A stretch of 64,000 nucleotides of DNA from Ridgeia piscesae. Its lineage: Eukaryota; Annelida; Polychaeta; Sabellida; Siboglinidae. Position numbers and translations under genes: made by a program. The notes under the pieces are model-generated. The model worked only from the letters and a program-made list of their open reading frames with translations, did not search any database and was not told where the DNA came from. Shown piece by piece: positions 1 to 26,279 of the stretch (position 1 is its first letter; every line of letters begins with the position of its first letter). The stretch lies in assembly GCA_025642075.2 (NCBI GenBank), contig JAODUO010001756.1, positions 1 to 64,000 of the forward strand, read 5' to 3'.

Positions 1-3000
1 ATGCCACAATCATCAACTGGAAGTATTGATCACACATAGGTTGCAAATCTACAGTCCTCGTCTTTTCAAGTGATCTGGCTTTACGCTTTTCGCACAATGA
101 AATGTAGCGTGGTTCAATTGGAGTAGGTATGGCGCTCGACAACAAAAGTTTCAATATGTTATAATGATAACAGCGCGAAAATCTTCGTCCTTGCCGTCAC
201 CAAATTGTTACCTTCAAAAGAATCAAAATAGCTTATGCTGACGACAAGTTTTTAGATGTTCTGAACAATAGTGCTGTTACATACCAAATAATTGGTAATC
301 ATAAGTGTCCGTTGTTTTTATGTTGTTAGTTTCGTATTTGGTGTATTAAAATAAGTTAAGATGACTGATACGCTGTAAAACATATCATTCAAACTTTATA
401 ACATACCTCATGTATTTGAAAACAAGAATACATTATATTTAATTTACACATTAGACGCAACGTATATATATTCAAGTTATTCCCGAGATGATGTTAAAAT
501 CTAACATCAAACCAAAATGAGGGGGAAAAGTATACACCGTATGATGATTCAAGAACAAGTGATGTTAAGATATATTTTAGAATTATGTGGTATAAATCTA
601 CCGAGGAATGAATGTGGATACCTTTGATATGTTAATCATATATTCTGAATATGTTGTAAGGTGACTATGATACATTTATATGAAATCGACGACAAAACGG
701 AAATGTTTTTCTATTTATTCTTCAATTGTTTATTTCTCGTTGCCTTAACAATATATAATTTCTATAATATATTTGTGGTCTTTTTTCCTCTCACAATACC
801 GGATATATTTTAGCACAGAAACTAGCTAAATTAATTAAATAAACTATAAAGATTTCATAATTAGCCATTGTGACTTAACGGTCATTCAGACACCTTCAGG
901 CCTGAATGTAAGTGTAATCTTCAAGTGTCGTGTTGTGTTGCTTGGGCATGTGATGGGAAATATATCAAATGTGGGCGAGTAATACCTGTTCGAACTCTTG
1001 TTGAAAAAAAATGGCTGTGACAAGAGTGACACAGATGACTCAGAACAATGTTTAAGATGTGATTGAGTAACACCTTGATGTGTTTTTATTTCGAATAATG
1101 CGTGTTATCATAATTTTATATTGCCTTAACAACCATCGCATTAATAACGAACAATAGGTTATGCTTCAGGACTGTCTTTAATAGTGAATTATTACCCTAA
1201 GAAACGCTAAAATGATACAATAAATGCAATCCACTCCGATTTGCGTCACGTCACGATTGCTCAACACTTTGGGGGTGGGGTACAAGTTCGGCTCGTGATT
1301 GCGTATAATGTAGCACTATTTTACTATTGCTTTGCAAAATTCAGTAGGTAAATGAATGTTCATCATTTTTATATATTACATGAATATATTGATTACATAT
1401 TAAGGTAATTGTAACTCCTGTTATGCGATGTCAACTGCGAAACGAAACGGATTTTTCGATATATTGTCCAATGTTTTGTATCTGGCTTCCTAAAAAAATA
1501 ACGTATCAATACGATATTGCCATCAATATTAATTCTCGTCATTCCCGATTATATGATACTACACTTAAGTTTGTTGTTATACATTTACTGTGAAAATGTA
1601 GAAAGAGAAATATATGCCATGCGGCCATTAAGAGACCACATAGGCCAGAATGTAAATGCAATTTTCGGAGTGATGTGCACTGACTTGAGAGGGTTGACCT
1701 CTGGAATATTATTAAGGAAGGTTTGAAGTTTAGAAAACAACAGGGCAACCAAAAATAGCACGAGGTGTCCACTCGACCCCCGTGCGCCCCGACTAGTAAT
1801 AGTAGTCCATCGACGTGTTTTAAGTTGCTTGTATAAATCTAACATTAGCAAAATACCTGAGTGTCAGCAGAAGCAGAAGCAGAAGCAGAAGCAGAAGCAG
1901 AAGCAGAAGCAGAAGCAGAAGCAGAAGCAGAAGCAGAAGCAGAAGCAGAAGCAGAAGCAGAAGCAGAAGCAGAAGCAGAAGCTAGGTGCTGAGAAACGAA
2001 AGAAATTCTTCCAGATTCTAAATCTGAAAACATCCAGTGAAGCGCGAGTTGGCAAACAATGTCTGCGCAACATTGGTACTGACCACACGGTGGCCAAAGT
2101 CAACTTCAACCAAACAATGACAATTTACCGTGGACTGCATGCTTCAAAACGTATTTGGAGCACATGTTATTTTGAATTCACTGAACGACGACGACGAACG
2201 ACCACGGAATTTGTCCACCGAAAGAAATCCGGGGGGCGGGTATTGAGCGATCTATTATTTGGTCACTTAGTCATGAAAACGACCTGTTACAGCCGCCAAA
2301 CGTTCCCTAGCATATATTATATATGCACATGTTAGGTTACAAAATAAAATCATTTAAATTCCTGTATCGAATTGATCGATCAACGGCAACCCGGCGTGCC
2401 CACCTCGGCCGCTACGCATAGCTCAGTGGTATTGTGTCGCGGTGTCGCTACATATATTTTGCATCACAAAAATTAACTGGGGATACGTATATATAAACTA
2501 ACCTAAAACCGGCCGCCATTGCTAGTAATCGATGCTTCAATCCAATACCAAAATTACGGAAATCACAAAGCTACGAGTATATCCGCCGAAGGTGTGTTGC
2601 CGTCGAGTTTTGCGCGAGTTAATTTCGTGAACTATATTCGTTTAATTAATGTAAGTCATTTTACTTTGTAATCTAAGGATAAGTGGCTGTAGGTGGTCGT
2701 TTTATTGATTAGGTAAAGTAAAGTAAAATAGTGCCGTCCAGTTTCGACCTGTGCGCATTTCGCGCTTCAGTGGATGGAGTTTCTTTTGTTTTGACCGCCT
2801 GAGCCGCTGGCGGTAGTGGACGTCTGACGTCACACCACCGCAGGTGAAATGCCCAAATCACTTACTAAATGATCAAATAATTAAATTAAAATGATGGCAT
2901 GTGATACAGTAGACATTGTTTAATACCTTGAACATGTTTTGTATTTAGGGTTGCGTGTTCCTTTAACACAATACCATATTTACAAAAATCATCACCAAAT

Positions 3001-3344
3001 GTACCTGCAACTGGACGTATATTTTTAAAAGCCACGAGATGGTTTTGAATTAGTAAACGTATTACTGCTATGTTTAGACACTGATCTCACTAACCTGCCC
3101 CATGTCACACAAAATTAAAAGCATTCCTAATGTTACTTCAATTTTCTTCCGGAAAGAATTGCAATTAATGCAATGAGTGACCGCTGCAGGTAAACTTGCA
3201 CGGTGCGTTTATGACTGATGACAACGTCGCATTTAAGTGCCCGTTAAGAATCGTGTAATATTTAGGAAATTTGCAACAATTCGACAAACTTTGTATATCG
3301 GCGTTTGTCTGCAACTACTGACACAGCCTTGTAAATGTTGTTAG
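1..3344. other. Non-coding stretch left of the PLAT exon
   Basis: No exon with a GPS cysteine pattern or first polycystin helix was recognised. The stretch is AT-rich with one hexanucleotide repeat at 1865-1982. It is probably polycystin intron. A small exon could have been missed. Confidence 0.5.
1865..1982. repeat. (AGCAGA)n hexanucleotide microsatellite
   Basis: About 19 perfect copies of AGCAGA. Open frames through it (Gln-Lys, Ser-Ala or Phe-Cys repeats) are by-products of the repeat. Confidence 0.97.
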
Positions 3345-17741
<14,397 letters not shown>

Positions 17742-17962
17742 CGTTAAACCAAATAATTTTATAATCAATGTACGCATTCACATGACTAGCGTAGGTGGGT
17801 TTTTATTCTACTTTTGAAATTGTAACCCTTCCAAAGGGCCCTGCAAGTGCAACGTTATTTACGATGTCTTCCTGTTAGATACTCCAAACAACGTCGTACA
17901 ACTGTTAGTTGAAATAGGCCTACTTAAAATGCAGGGTAATTTTGTTTGTAGCTGTGGAAATG

Positions 17963-17968
17963 AATAAA
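17963..17968 (+). terminator. Candidate poly(A) signal of the polycystin gene
   Basis: AATAAA lies 222 nt past the stop codon. It is the first canonical signal in the downstream sequence. Confidence 0.5.
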
Positions 17969-18115
17969 CAATTTGTTTAGATATAATCTGGTGAGAAAGA
18001 TGTCGATTTAACTCATTTTGTAAAAATACTATACAATTGAAACATATAGATAAATAATTTATAAAATATGTGTAGATATAATAAATAAGGTAATAAATAA
18101 TTATAGATAAAGCAA

Positions 18116-18118
<3 letters not shown>

Positions 18119-18161
<43 letters not shown>
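18119..18161. repeat. (AT)n microsatellite
   Basis: About 40 bp of TA. Confidence 0.95.
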
Positions 18162-18163
<2 letters not shown>

Positions 18164-18386
18164 CACCAACTCGTTTAAAATAAAGACCGACATGACAACC
18201 AAGTTTACTGATAATATAAGTGGTTCATCAAAAATATTAATTTATAGCAGGCGTCAACGAAGGAAACTATGAGAAAAATGACGCAATATTTAACAAGATT
18301 TAACAAGATTGCCACCTAGAGATTCAACTCTAGATGGCAGGTGGACTAGGAAGCCATTTGGCTTATCGAGAGTCCAACCTATCTAT

Positions 18387-19292
18387 CTAAGTATACCCCG
18401 CCCTTCTGAGGTATTTGTCGATTTTATTTTTAAATATATTAACACTACTAGCACCTACACAATCAGCTGATAATCTGTTCCATTCGTTTACTGTTCTTTG
18501 TGAAAATGAAAATTTTCTAATATCTAGTCTACACTGCTTCTTTGCTAATGTAGCTCCATGTCCTCTAGTCCTTCTCTCTTCCTTGACTGTGAAAAAAATA
18601 TTTCTGTCAATATTTTCATATCCATTCAATATTTTAAACACCTCAATCTGATCTCCTCTCAATCTTCTGGTTTCTAGTGTTGTTAAGCCACATTCTTTTA
18701 GACGCATTTCATAACTAATATTCCTGAGTTTTTGTATCATTTTGGTTGCTCTCCTTTGTACTCTTTCTAGCATATCAATATCCTTCTTGCGATATGGCCT
18801 CCATGCTTGTATACAATATTCTAAGTGAGGCCTAACTATTGTTTTATACAGCGGTATTATTAGTTCTTTTTCTTTGTACACTATATTTCGCCTAATTAAT
18901 CCAAGAATTTGGTTTTCCTTCGCTGCTGCAATTCCACACTGCTCTGATACCTTCATGTCAGCACTGATAGTTAACCCTAAGTCCTTTTCCTTTAAGGTAG
19001 TATTTAGTACAGTATCACCCATTGTATATTGTGCATCTTCATTCCCATGTCCTGTGTGAAGGCACTTACATTTTCCAAAATTAAACAACATTTGCCACTT
19101 CTCAGACCATTCTATCAACTTATTAAGATCATCTTGTAAATGCTGTCTATCTGCATCACTTTTAATTTTCCTAAACACTTGTGTGTCGTCCGCAAACTTC
19201 AACACCTTGCTTGTTATGTCATCATCCAAATCATTGATATATATTAAGAATAAAATAGGTCCCAGTACTGATCCCTGCGGTACTCCACTCAA
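18387..19292 (-). pseudogene. LINE ORF2, C-terminal reverse transcriptase and thumb
   Basis: It carries SGVPQGSVLGPILFLIYIND and KFADDTQVF (catalytic FADD), then LGLTISADM, YKTIVRPHLEYC and RVQRRATKMI, the usual C-terminal region of CR1-like elements. The stop is natural at 18387. Confidence 0.92.
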
Positions 19293-19398
19293 AACCGATT
19301 TCCAGTTTGAAACCTCCCATCAACTACTACTCTTTGTCTTCTATCAATAAGCCATTTTTCTATCCAGTTGATCATTCCATTTCCTATGCCATGGGCCT

Positions 19399-20448
19399 TT
19401 AGTTTAAGTAGTAGTCTTTGGTGTGGCACTTTGTCAAAGGCTTTTTTAAATCTAAGTAGATTATATCTACTGGTGATCCCTCATCTAGCCACTTTGTGAC
19501 ATCTTCCAAAAAACATAACATATTTGTTAAGCATGACCTCGCTTTTAAAAACCCATGTTGAGATGGGTTTATCAATTTATTTTTAACAAGAAAATCAACC
19601 AGGTGATCTTTAATTAGTCTTTCTAATAGTTTGCAAATCACCGATGTTAAACTCACTGGTCTATAGTTCTCTGACTTGTTTCTCGAACCTTTTTTAAATA
19701 ATGGTATAATGTTTGCTTCTTTCCGTTCTAACGGAACTATTCCCTCCTCTAATGACAAATTGAACACTGTTGCAAGCGGTATGCTGATTTGTTCTACAAT
19801 TTCCAATAGTAATTTGGGAGGAATCCCATCCACTCCAGGTGATTTATTATCCTTCATATCTCTTATTTTCATAGCTACCATTGTTGGGGTTACAATTAGT
19901 TGTCCTAAATAGTCAAACTCTCTCCCTTCGAACTTAGTCTCAAGTACTGGTAATATACTAATATCTTCCCTGGTAAACACCGAACTAAAGTACTCATTTA
20001 GGTTTTCTGCCATTAAGAATCCCTCTGTTATTATGTTTCCATCACTACCTTCTAGAGGACCGACCTTATCCTGAACTTTCTGTTTACTTCGAACATACGC
20101 ATAAAAACTCTTGCTGTCATGTTTTATATTAAAAGCAATTTTTTGTTCGTAGCTTCTCTTTGAATTTCTAATTTCAGCTGTAGCTTGATTAAGTGCTTCT
20201 TTATAAATGCTATAGTCTTCTTCACTTCCGGTATGTCTATATGTCTTCCACATCATTTGCTTGTACTTGATTTTTCTAATGGCTTCCTTCGATAAGTGTT
20301 TCTTCTTTGACCGTTTCCCCTGTTTTTTCAAGGGGACAAATTTGTCAACGACGCAGTCAATTTCACTCTTTAAAATATTCCAGCATTCTGTTGCTGTCTT
20401 ATTCTTCAGTGTGTTATTCCAGTCTATCTTTGCTAAATATTCCCTCAT
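19399..20448 (-). pseudogene. LINE ORF2, linker and N-terminal reverse transcriptase
   Basis: It includes SPGVDGIPPKLL, EANIIPLFKKGSR, NYRPVSLTSV, SQHGFL and DIIYLDLKK (first catalytic aspartate block). The frame is lost near 19445 at a T run, before the expected AFDKVPH. Confidence 0.9.
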
Positions 20449-20722
20449 GTCCTTATATCTTCCTTTGTAAAAAAAAATTCCTGTACCTTATTTTTCTATT
20501 CCGTTCTCCCTTTACTTTGATGATAAAATGTATCTGGTTGTGATCACTACACCCCAGTGGCTCACATATCTTGACATTATCAACAAATTCCTTCTGTGAG
20601 CTCAATACTATGTCTAACACGTTCTCGCCCCTAGCTGCTTTTAACACATGTTGAGAAAGGAAACTATCTTGTACTAAATTTAAAAACTCTTGATCCTCTC
20701 TCCCGGTACTCTGTAGAGATGT

Positions 20723-21283
20723 CTACTGTATATGCCCATGGTTAAAATCCCCCATAATAATACAGTCCCGTTTACTCACTTCTTTGATAGCGTTATGTAT
20801 TTTTTCATTCTCTTCCATGCTTATGTTTGGACTCCGATACACTAACCCAACAGTTAATGTTGACTTTCCTGTAACTATGTTACACCAGACAGCTTCTTCA
20901 CATTCTGCTTCTTTTTCTAATTTTATTTCATAAGCTTGGATGGATTTTTTAATATATAAAATAACTCCGCCTCCCCTTCTTCCTAATCTATCTTTCCTAA
21001 ACATTACATACCCTGTCATTCCTAATTCGGCATCTGATATGTCGGGTGTGGCCCAAGATTCAGTTATACCTATTATGTGAGGGTCAATATCTTCTACCAT
21101 AATGTTTAGTTCATTTCTTTTGTTTACTATGCTCCTTGCATTTAAACAAACACATTTATAACCAAATTCCGTAGGGCTTTCCAGGCTGTTCTTTGCTGAT
21201 GTCTTTTTGCTATCTTTATCTATGCCTCTAGTATTTGGCTTCTCTGTGTATCCCCCCTGCGAAACTAGTTTAAAAAGTTGCAA
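20723..21283 (-). pseudogene. LINE ORF2, AP-like endonuclease domain (N-terminal part)
   Basis: It shows endonuclease motifs in order: LNARSIVNK, GITESWA, RRGGGVILYIK, VGLVYRSPN and IIMGDFNH. A TAG stop at 20723-20725 replaces what is normally a Trp codon here. The domain continues in the same frame to about 20453 with LDIVLSSQ and the catalytic GCSDHNQI. Confidence 0.88.
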
Positions 21284-21933
21284 CCTGTTCCATTATTCAT
21301 CGATCGAAGAAGGTTCTCGGAGAACACTGCTGCACCCTTTCCGCTTAGATGGAGGCCATCTCTCATAAACATGTCTTCTTTACCAACAAAATATCCCCAC
21401 AAATCTACAAATCCAACTCCTTCTTCTTCACACATCTGCTCTAATAGTCCGTTAATTGCCATCCTCTTGCAATTTCTAAATGTTGTTCCCCTTCCCCTCA
21501 TCACTGGCAAGATTCCTGAGAGTATGATCTGTTCAACTCTCGTCTTCTTCAGTGTCTCTACCAACTCTCTATATCTCTTTACTATCCTGGTTGTTCCATC
21601 CCTGTCTGTATTGTTCGTCCATACATGTACTAATATAGACCCCCCTTGGCCATGCCCCAATACGTTCTCTACCCGTTCAGTCACATGCTCTATCTTAGCC
21701 CCCGGAAGACAAACAACAACGTCTTCTCCTTTGCTTAATGTCCTGTCTGTCTTTCGCAAAATTGAGTCTCCCATAAATACCCTTTCTGTTCTCAATGCCC
21801 CCTCGATCACTGCTTCAGAGTAGCTCCTCCGTTTTGCATCTCCCTGGTTGCTGACTTTTCCCCCTGCCGCTTTCTCTGTTGTTCCTTTCTTTCCGGTCTC
21901 TTTTCTTCCTGTCATCTTCCTTGTTATTGACAC
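21265..21933 (-). CDS. LINE ORF1-like protein with SGNH/GDSL esterase domain
   Basis: 222 residues. A basic N-terminus is followed by an SGNH-hydrolase pattern: FMGDSIL (Ser 57, block I), HVWTNN (Asn 108, the GxND-equivalent block) and DGLHLSGKG (Asp 192, His 195, block V). CR1-clade ORF1 proteins are known to carry such an esterase. Its role in retrotransposition is not settled. The frame is intact. It overlaps the start of the endonuclease frame by 19 bp, which suggests coupled translation of ORF2. The true start may lie beyond the truncated 5' end. Confidence 0.8.
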   Translation of the reverse strand: MSITRKMTGRKETGKKGTTEKAAGGKVSNQGDAKRRSYSEAVIEGALRTERVFMGDSILRKTDRTLSKGEDVVVCLPGAKIEHVTERVENVLGHGQGGSILVHVWTNNTDRDGTTRIVKRYRELVETLKKTRVEQIILSGILPVMRGRGTTFRNCKRMAINGLLEQMCEEEGVGFVDLWGYFVGKEDMFMRDGLHLSGKGAAVFSENLLRSMNNGTGCNFLN

Positions 21934-21939
21934 AGGAAA

Positions 21940-22640
21940 CCAAACTCTTTGTTCATTTCCTCGTTACATCGCAACTTGACTACGGAAACAGCCGTCTCTA
22001 CGGCTTACAGGACCAGATATTAGACAGGCTGCAGAGAGTAAAAATGCAGCAGCTCGAGTTGTGGTGTAAGCGAGTCGTTACGACCATGTAACACTAATTT
22101 TAAAGACTCTCCATTGGCTCCCCGCGCGATATCGTATTCAATACAAGATACTAATCACAACGTACAAAGCCAGTCTTCTACTTGCGCCTAGCTACCTCAC
22201 CGATCTGCTCGAGTTCAACCAGCCAAGCAGAACATTGCGATCTTCATCAGAGTCTCTACTGGTTGTACACCGGGCACATCCCCACCAGTAAGGTGATCGA
22301 GTGTTCTGCATCACTGCTACCCTATCGAATTATCTCGCACGCAATATGCGAAAAGGTGACTCAATATACCAGTTTAAAAGACTCCTTAAAACTCACTTAT
22401 TCAAAAGAGCTTTTTACTCATGAACTTGACATTTAATATTGTCGCTCGATTGGACTTTTTATGTTTTCAGGATTTATTTATGTATTATTCTTAGCTGTTT
22501 TATTACTCTTACACTCATAGTACTTTTCTTTTTATAAGTACATTGTGTGGAATACTATGAAAATTGTATACATGCACAGATAACAGCATTCGTGCAATGA
22601 GAGATGTCGCTGTATAGCATGAATACACAATCATAAATTG
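21940..22640 (+). mobile_element. 3' fragment of a second LINE, opposite orientation
   Basis: Plus-strand frames read FVHFLVTSQLDYGNSRLYGL, then LHWLPARYRIQYKILITTYK, APSYLTDLLEF, SRTLRSSSESLLVV and FKRLLKTHLFKRAF. This is the C-terminal reverse transcriptase of a CR1-like LINE family common in marine invertebrates. Several frameshifts and stops occur. It was probably interrupted or flanked by insertion of the minus-strand LINE at about 21934. Confidence 0.8.
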
Positions 22641-22934
22641 TCTTAATATGTCTTAATATAATCAAGTTACCTGTTGTGAAATTATACTATTTATACAATG
22701 TTATTATAAGATCACTGGGTTGTAATATTTTTTGTGGATTGACAATCTTAATTCATTTCCCAAATAATTGAGTGAAAATGCTCCGTGATTAGGTCAAGTC
22801 AAGGTACGTCATGTCAATGTCAAATTAAATTTGCTTTTTATTTAGTACAAATATCTGTAATAGCCCCATTGCGCCTCGTAATTAGGTGAAATGTAAAATG
22901 TAGGTCACGTAATTAGGTCATGCCAAGGTGTGTC

Positions 22935-22938
<4 letters not shown>

Positions 22939-22991
<53 letters not shown>
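22939..22991. repeat. (AT)n microsatellite
   Basis: About 50 bp of TA. Confidence 0.95.
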
Positions 22992-22993
<2 letters not shown>

Positions 22994-23378
22994 ACATTAA
23001 TATTTGGGTCACCATATTTTATTTTGTTTCAATACCTTATCTGATTCTAATGCTATTGCCATTTTACTAAATATCAAATACTGTCCTCGGAATGAGGTAC
23101 CACAATAACTAATCCGACACAGGGCGCTCTAACGCAACTAAGGTCTTTGTGGCGTCTTTTACGTATTCTTGACGTGTGTAAACCGCGACGTTTCATCGAC
23201 TGTAAATGTACATTAATGTAGACATTATGCTTTCATATTGACGGACATGTTAGACAATCGATTGAATTCAGTGCCAAGATGGCGTTGTTTTGGCTGTTCC
23301 GTCTATTGACCACACATACGGCATGCTGTTCTGTCTATTGACCACACATACGGCATGGCCACATACAAACTATCGCAA

Positions 23379-23465
23379 ACAAATCCACGTTAGTCGGTAG
23401 AGGCGCTGATACGCAACTAGGGTCTAATTGCGTATTGACGCCTCTAGCGACTAACGTGGATTTGT
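23379..23465. repeat. 87-bp imperfect hairpin
   Basis: Left arm ACAAATCCACGTTAGTCGGT and right arm ending CTAACGTGGATTTGT pair over about 40 bp with few mismatches. It looks like a tiny fold-back element. Confidence 0.85.
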
Positions 23466-24334
23466 GGAACCCCAGTATGGGTCACAAGAAATGGCATTAA
23501 TTCAAATGGACAGCAATGTTAACTTTTCCGAGTTCAAAAAGTAGAATTTTGTTGGAGATAATGAAGGCCAAATGTAATACGAATGAAAAAGTAATCTTTG
23601 ACTTTGTGTTGAATGTTCACGCTATGGTGTATACCTATGTAATATCACAAGTCGTTGTTGTATATTTATATTTATATTCATTGGGTTATTATTACAATAA
23701 TTTTAGCACATGTTCGTGCATTGTTTACACCAACTTTGAAAACATCAACCGTCGTGTTATGCCGGCATTAATTGCCGCTGTAAAAATCACTATTCATATT
23801 GAAGGGTTATGGTGGTATATTTATTTGATTCAGGTGTGGCAACCAGCGAAGATATCTTCTATTACGTATGAGTAAAAAAATAAATGGCAAATATAAAAGA
23901 TTATTTTAATTATGGACGTTCTAATAATTTAATTTGTTGGCCTTTTCAATTATATGGACATGAGAAAAGACTAGTTAACTTTTAGCAGAAAGGATAACAT
24001 CAAAATAAAATAAATTATTGTTCAAATATTTAACTAATGTATCAGAAACCCAAATCCTTGTTAAAAGGACATAAAAACGTTAACTACCTAACGAGATAAA
24101 ACTAATATTAAATAAATGCCACATTATGGGACAAAACTATTGCAGTGTTAATAACAATGGAATAATATGGATGCTTTCAAACATAAATCTTAACTTTTTA
24201 CATTGTTTACGCCGCAACATTTGTAGACATATTATGTATAGAAATCGTGTTTATAACTACATGCATAATCTGTAGTTACTGAATCAGTTAGGCCATTTGG
24301 TTTGCATGTCATAGTCTTCATTAAATTGAATACG

Positions 24335-24336
<2 letters not shown>

Positions 24337-24401
<65 letters not shown>
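24337..24401. repeat. (AT)n microsatellite
   Basis: About 64 bp of TA. Confidence 0.95.
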
Positions 24402-24403
<2 letters not shown>

Positions 24404-25244
24404 TATGTATGTTTAGAAAGCACGTGCGTTTATTTAGACGTCAAGATGGCGTTTGCCCATATGGGACTGCTGTGATGTCGTCACTGATTATTTAGTACTT
24501 CAACAGAGAGGAGAGCGTAACGACGACAAACTCGGTTTAGGTGTTGATTGTTGCGGCTGGAGTGGTAGCGGGCGCTGTATTATGATTGGGCACTAGCTTC
24601 TCACGTTGTCGAGTATGTTGTCATTGTATTCAAGTATATGCAACAAGGTATAATAATGTTGTACCAATATTTAGGTAATTTAGATGGCCTTTTAAATAAA
24701 TACAACTTGCAGCAGTAAGAAATGAAGCCTAAAAATATTGAACTACTATAAACAAAAGCAAAGCCCAATGTGAAGATAATTATATATGCCCATTAAAATC
24801 TTAAAGAAAATTGCTCAGCTCATGCGTTACCCCGGCATACATGTATGACCAAGAGACGATGTCACCAACAGAGAAACAACAGGAGAAGGTGCCTATTTGC
24901 GAAAATAACTGGGAGATAAGAGAGCTCCCTGTATCTTGTGTACGTTGTCAATCTATGAATCAGATAATCAAACAGCCAGTTATTTGTCCTCATTCCCCAA
25001 CCCCCGGGATTTGGGAAGGGTATGGACCCGTGGCAACGCCACTGTCGGTGATAATCTAAATTCCGTCTATGCATATTGATATAGGCAACGTTAGCTGTTT
25101 AATATGTACTCCTGTTCCAATTTACCCAAAGTTGAGAACCGTAAACTGGACAATAATATGCATGAAACACGTAGATGTCAAACTACCTACATCCTACAGT
25201 TCCTTGCATATTACTACGCGTAAACATGTCCTTGTTTCAACACA

Positions 25245-25740
25245 TATAAAGGTTGCTGAAGTTTATATAGATATAAGGACATTTCACACGAGAGCATGCG
25301 ACCCACAGCGAATCTACAACGTAGACGAATCAGGACTGTCAACTGGCCTAACAAAGTAACTAAAGATATTGTCGCCAACTGGCACCAGACGTATAGTAAA
25401 GATTGAGTGAAGCGAGAGAGGGATAGCTGTGATAGTGGTTTGTAGCTGCAGTGCGGGTGGCGTCTACATGCCTCCATTCTTCGTCCTTCCTAGACAAAGG
25501 ATCCTGGCTGAGCAGCCCACCAAGGACAGACGCCGTTACACGGAAGAATGGCTCGAACATTCCAACATACGACAACAGAGAAGATGAAATCTGCCCGGCA
25601 TGCTATAAGAATTTTTAAGATCCGCCGACCGAGAACTCGATTCAATGCCACCAGTGCAACGATTGGTGGTATGAGGGATGTTCCAGTTATGAAGCTCACC
25701 GACAGTTCACGTTCACATGTGATCTGTGCTGATCATTATA
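25245..25740 (+). pseudogene. pogo/Tigger-like DDE transposase relic with PHD-like finger
   Basis: The frame reads RIYNVDESGLST (first catalytic Asp block of DDE_1 transposases) near 25308. After a stop come VVCSCSAGGVYMPPFFVLPR, matching 'CCSAAG.Y.PP..IFPR', and EEWLEHSN. From about 25583 another frame reads EICPACYKNF, stop, DPPTENSIQCHQCNDWW and YEGCSSY with TFTCDLC, a zinc-binding C4HC3-like PHD pattern. Pogo-group transposases in invertebrates can end in such a finger. The middle and end of the catalytic core are deleted and stops are present. Confidence 0.7.
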
Positions 25741-26279
25741 TCGGTTTGTTTAACTAACATGAAGAAATGTGTGGATCGCTGGTCTGGCCAATTTCATATG
25801 TTGGACTCTCCATCCAAAAACGTTGCCGGCCCCTGGTCTGAATGATTCACCGGAGACGAGAAGACACGCGGGCAGGGGCTTCACAGCCTTCGTGAAAGGC
25901 ACGGGGCGACGCATTGAATGGGAAGTACAGGTTCAGAGAAAGATACGGCGGCAGATATTATTTTCGAAGAACGGTTCGGAGACCTATGACAACACGAAGA
26001 TCTCTCGGCCGCGCTGACCATTCATACATTTATAAATCGAGAACGGTGACCGGCTGGAAACAGTATATAATGTCCTAAATCGATTGTCTTCAATAAAAAA
26101 AACCGATGCCATAGTTGGGTATAAAAACTGATCGTTGGCATAAAGCATTATTATTACTCAGGTAAGAAAAACAGTCAGTATATTCACCATTGGCAAATGC
26201 CCTGGAACATAAGCTAGTCTAGCATAGGTTTATGCAATCACGGGCTTATTGAAAAGTTCACTGCAATTGTCAATGCTAC
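25741..26279. other. Unrecognised stretch between two transposon relics
   Basis: An open frame at 25769-26017 was inspected, but no family was recognised and no splice or start context supports it. Confidence 0.4.

Larger units (their letters stand above)
18300..21933 (-). mobile_element. Nearly full-length CR1/L2-like LINE, inactivated
   Basis: Read on the minus strand this is a non-LTR retrotransposon. An ORF1-like frame with an SGNH-esterase fold (21933-21265) is followed by an ORF2 with AP-endonuclease and reverse transcriptase (21283-18387). ORF2 is broken by one nonsense codon (20723-20725) and three single-base frameshifts, near 20470 in an A/T run, near 19445 and near 19315. The few lesions indicate recent loss of activity. 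The 3' end has short AACAAGATTT repeats (about 18290-18310), typical of a LINE 3' tail. The 5' end abuts another LINE fragment at about 21934. The family cannot be named exactly without a library search. Confidence 0.9.
22641..25240. other. Intergenic stretch with repeats, no gene seen
   Basis: Holds (AT)n at 22939-22991 and 24337-24401, a tandem duplication of about 40 bp (23297-23357, TCTATTGACCACACATACGG), and an 87-bp hairpin at 23379-23465. Open frames here lack any recognisable protein signature. Confidence 0.5.

Noticed and set aside
1829..2335. 168-codon open frame with a Gln-Lys repeat
   Set aside because: The frame is kept open only by the AGCAGA repeat, which opens frames on both strands. 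No family match or splice context.
2412..2450. tRNA-like A box (TAGCTCAGTGGTA)
   Set aside because: No B box at proper spacing and no cloverleaf could be drawn, so it was not called a tRNA or SINE.
2560..2645. Possible polycystin exon before PLAT
   Set aside because: A short open frame ending in GTAAGT exists, but it lacks a GPS pattern, a membrane helix and a convincing acceptor.
25769..26017. 82-codon open frame between transposon relics
   Set aside because: No recognisable motif, and it is placed among dead transposon sequence.
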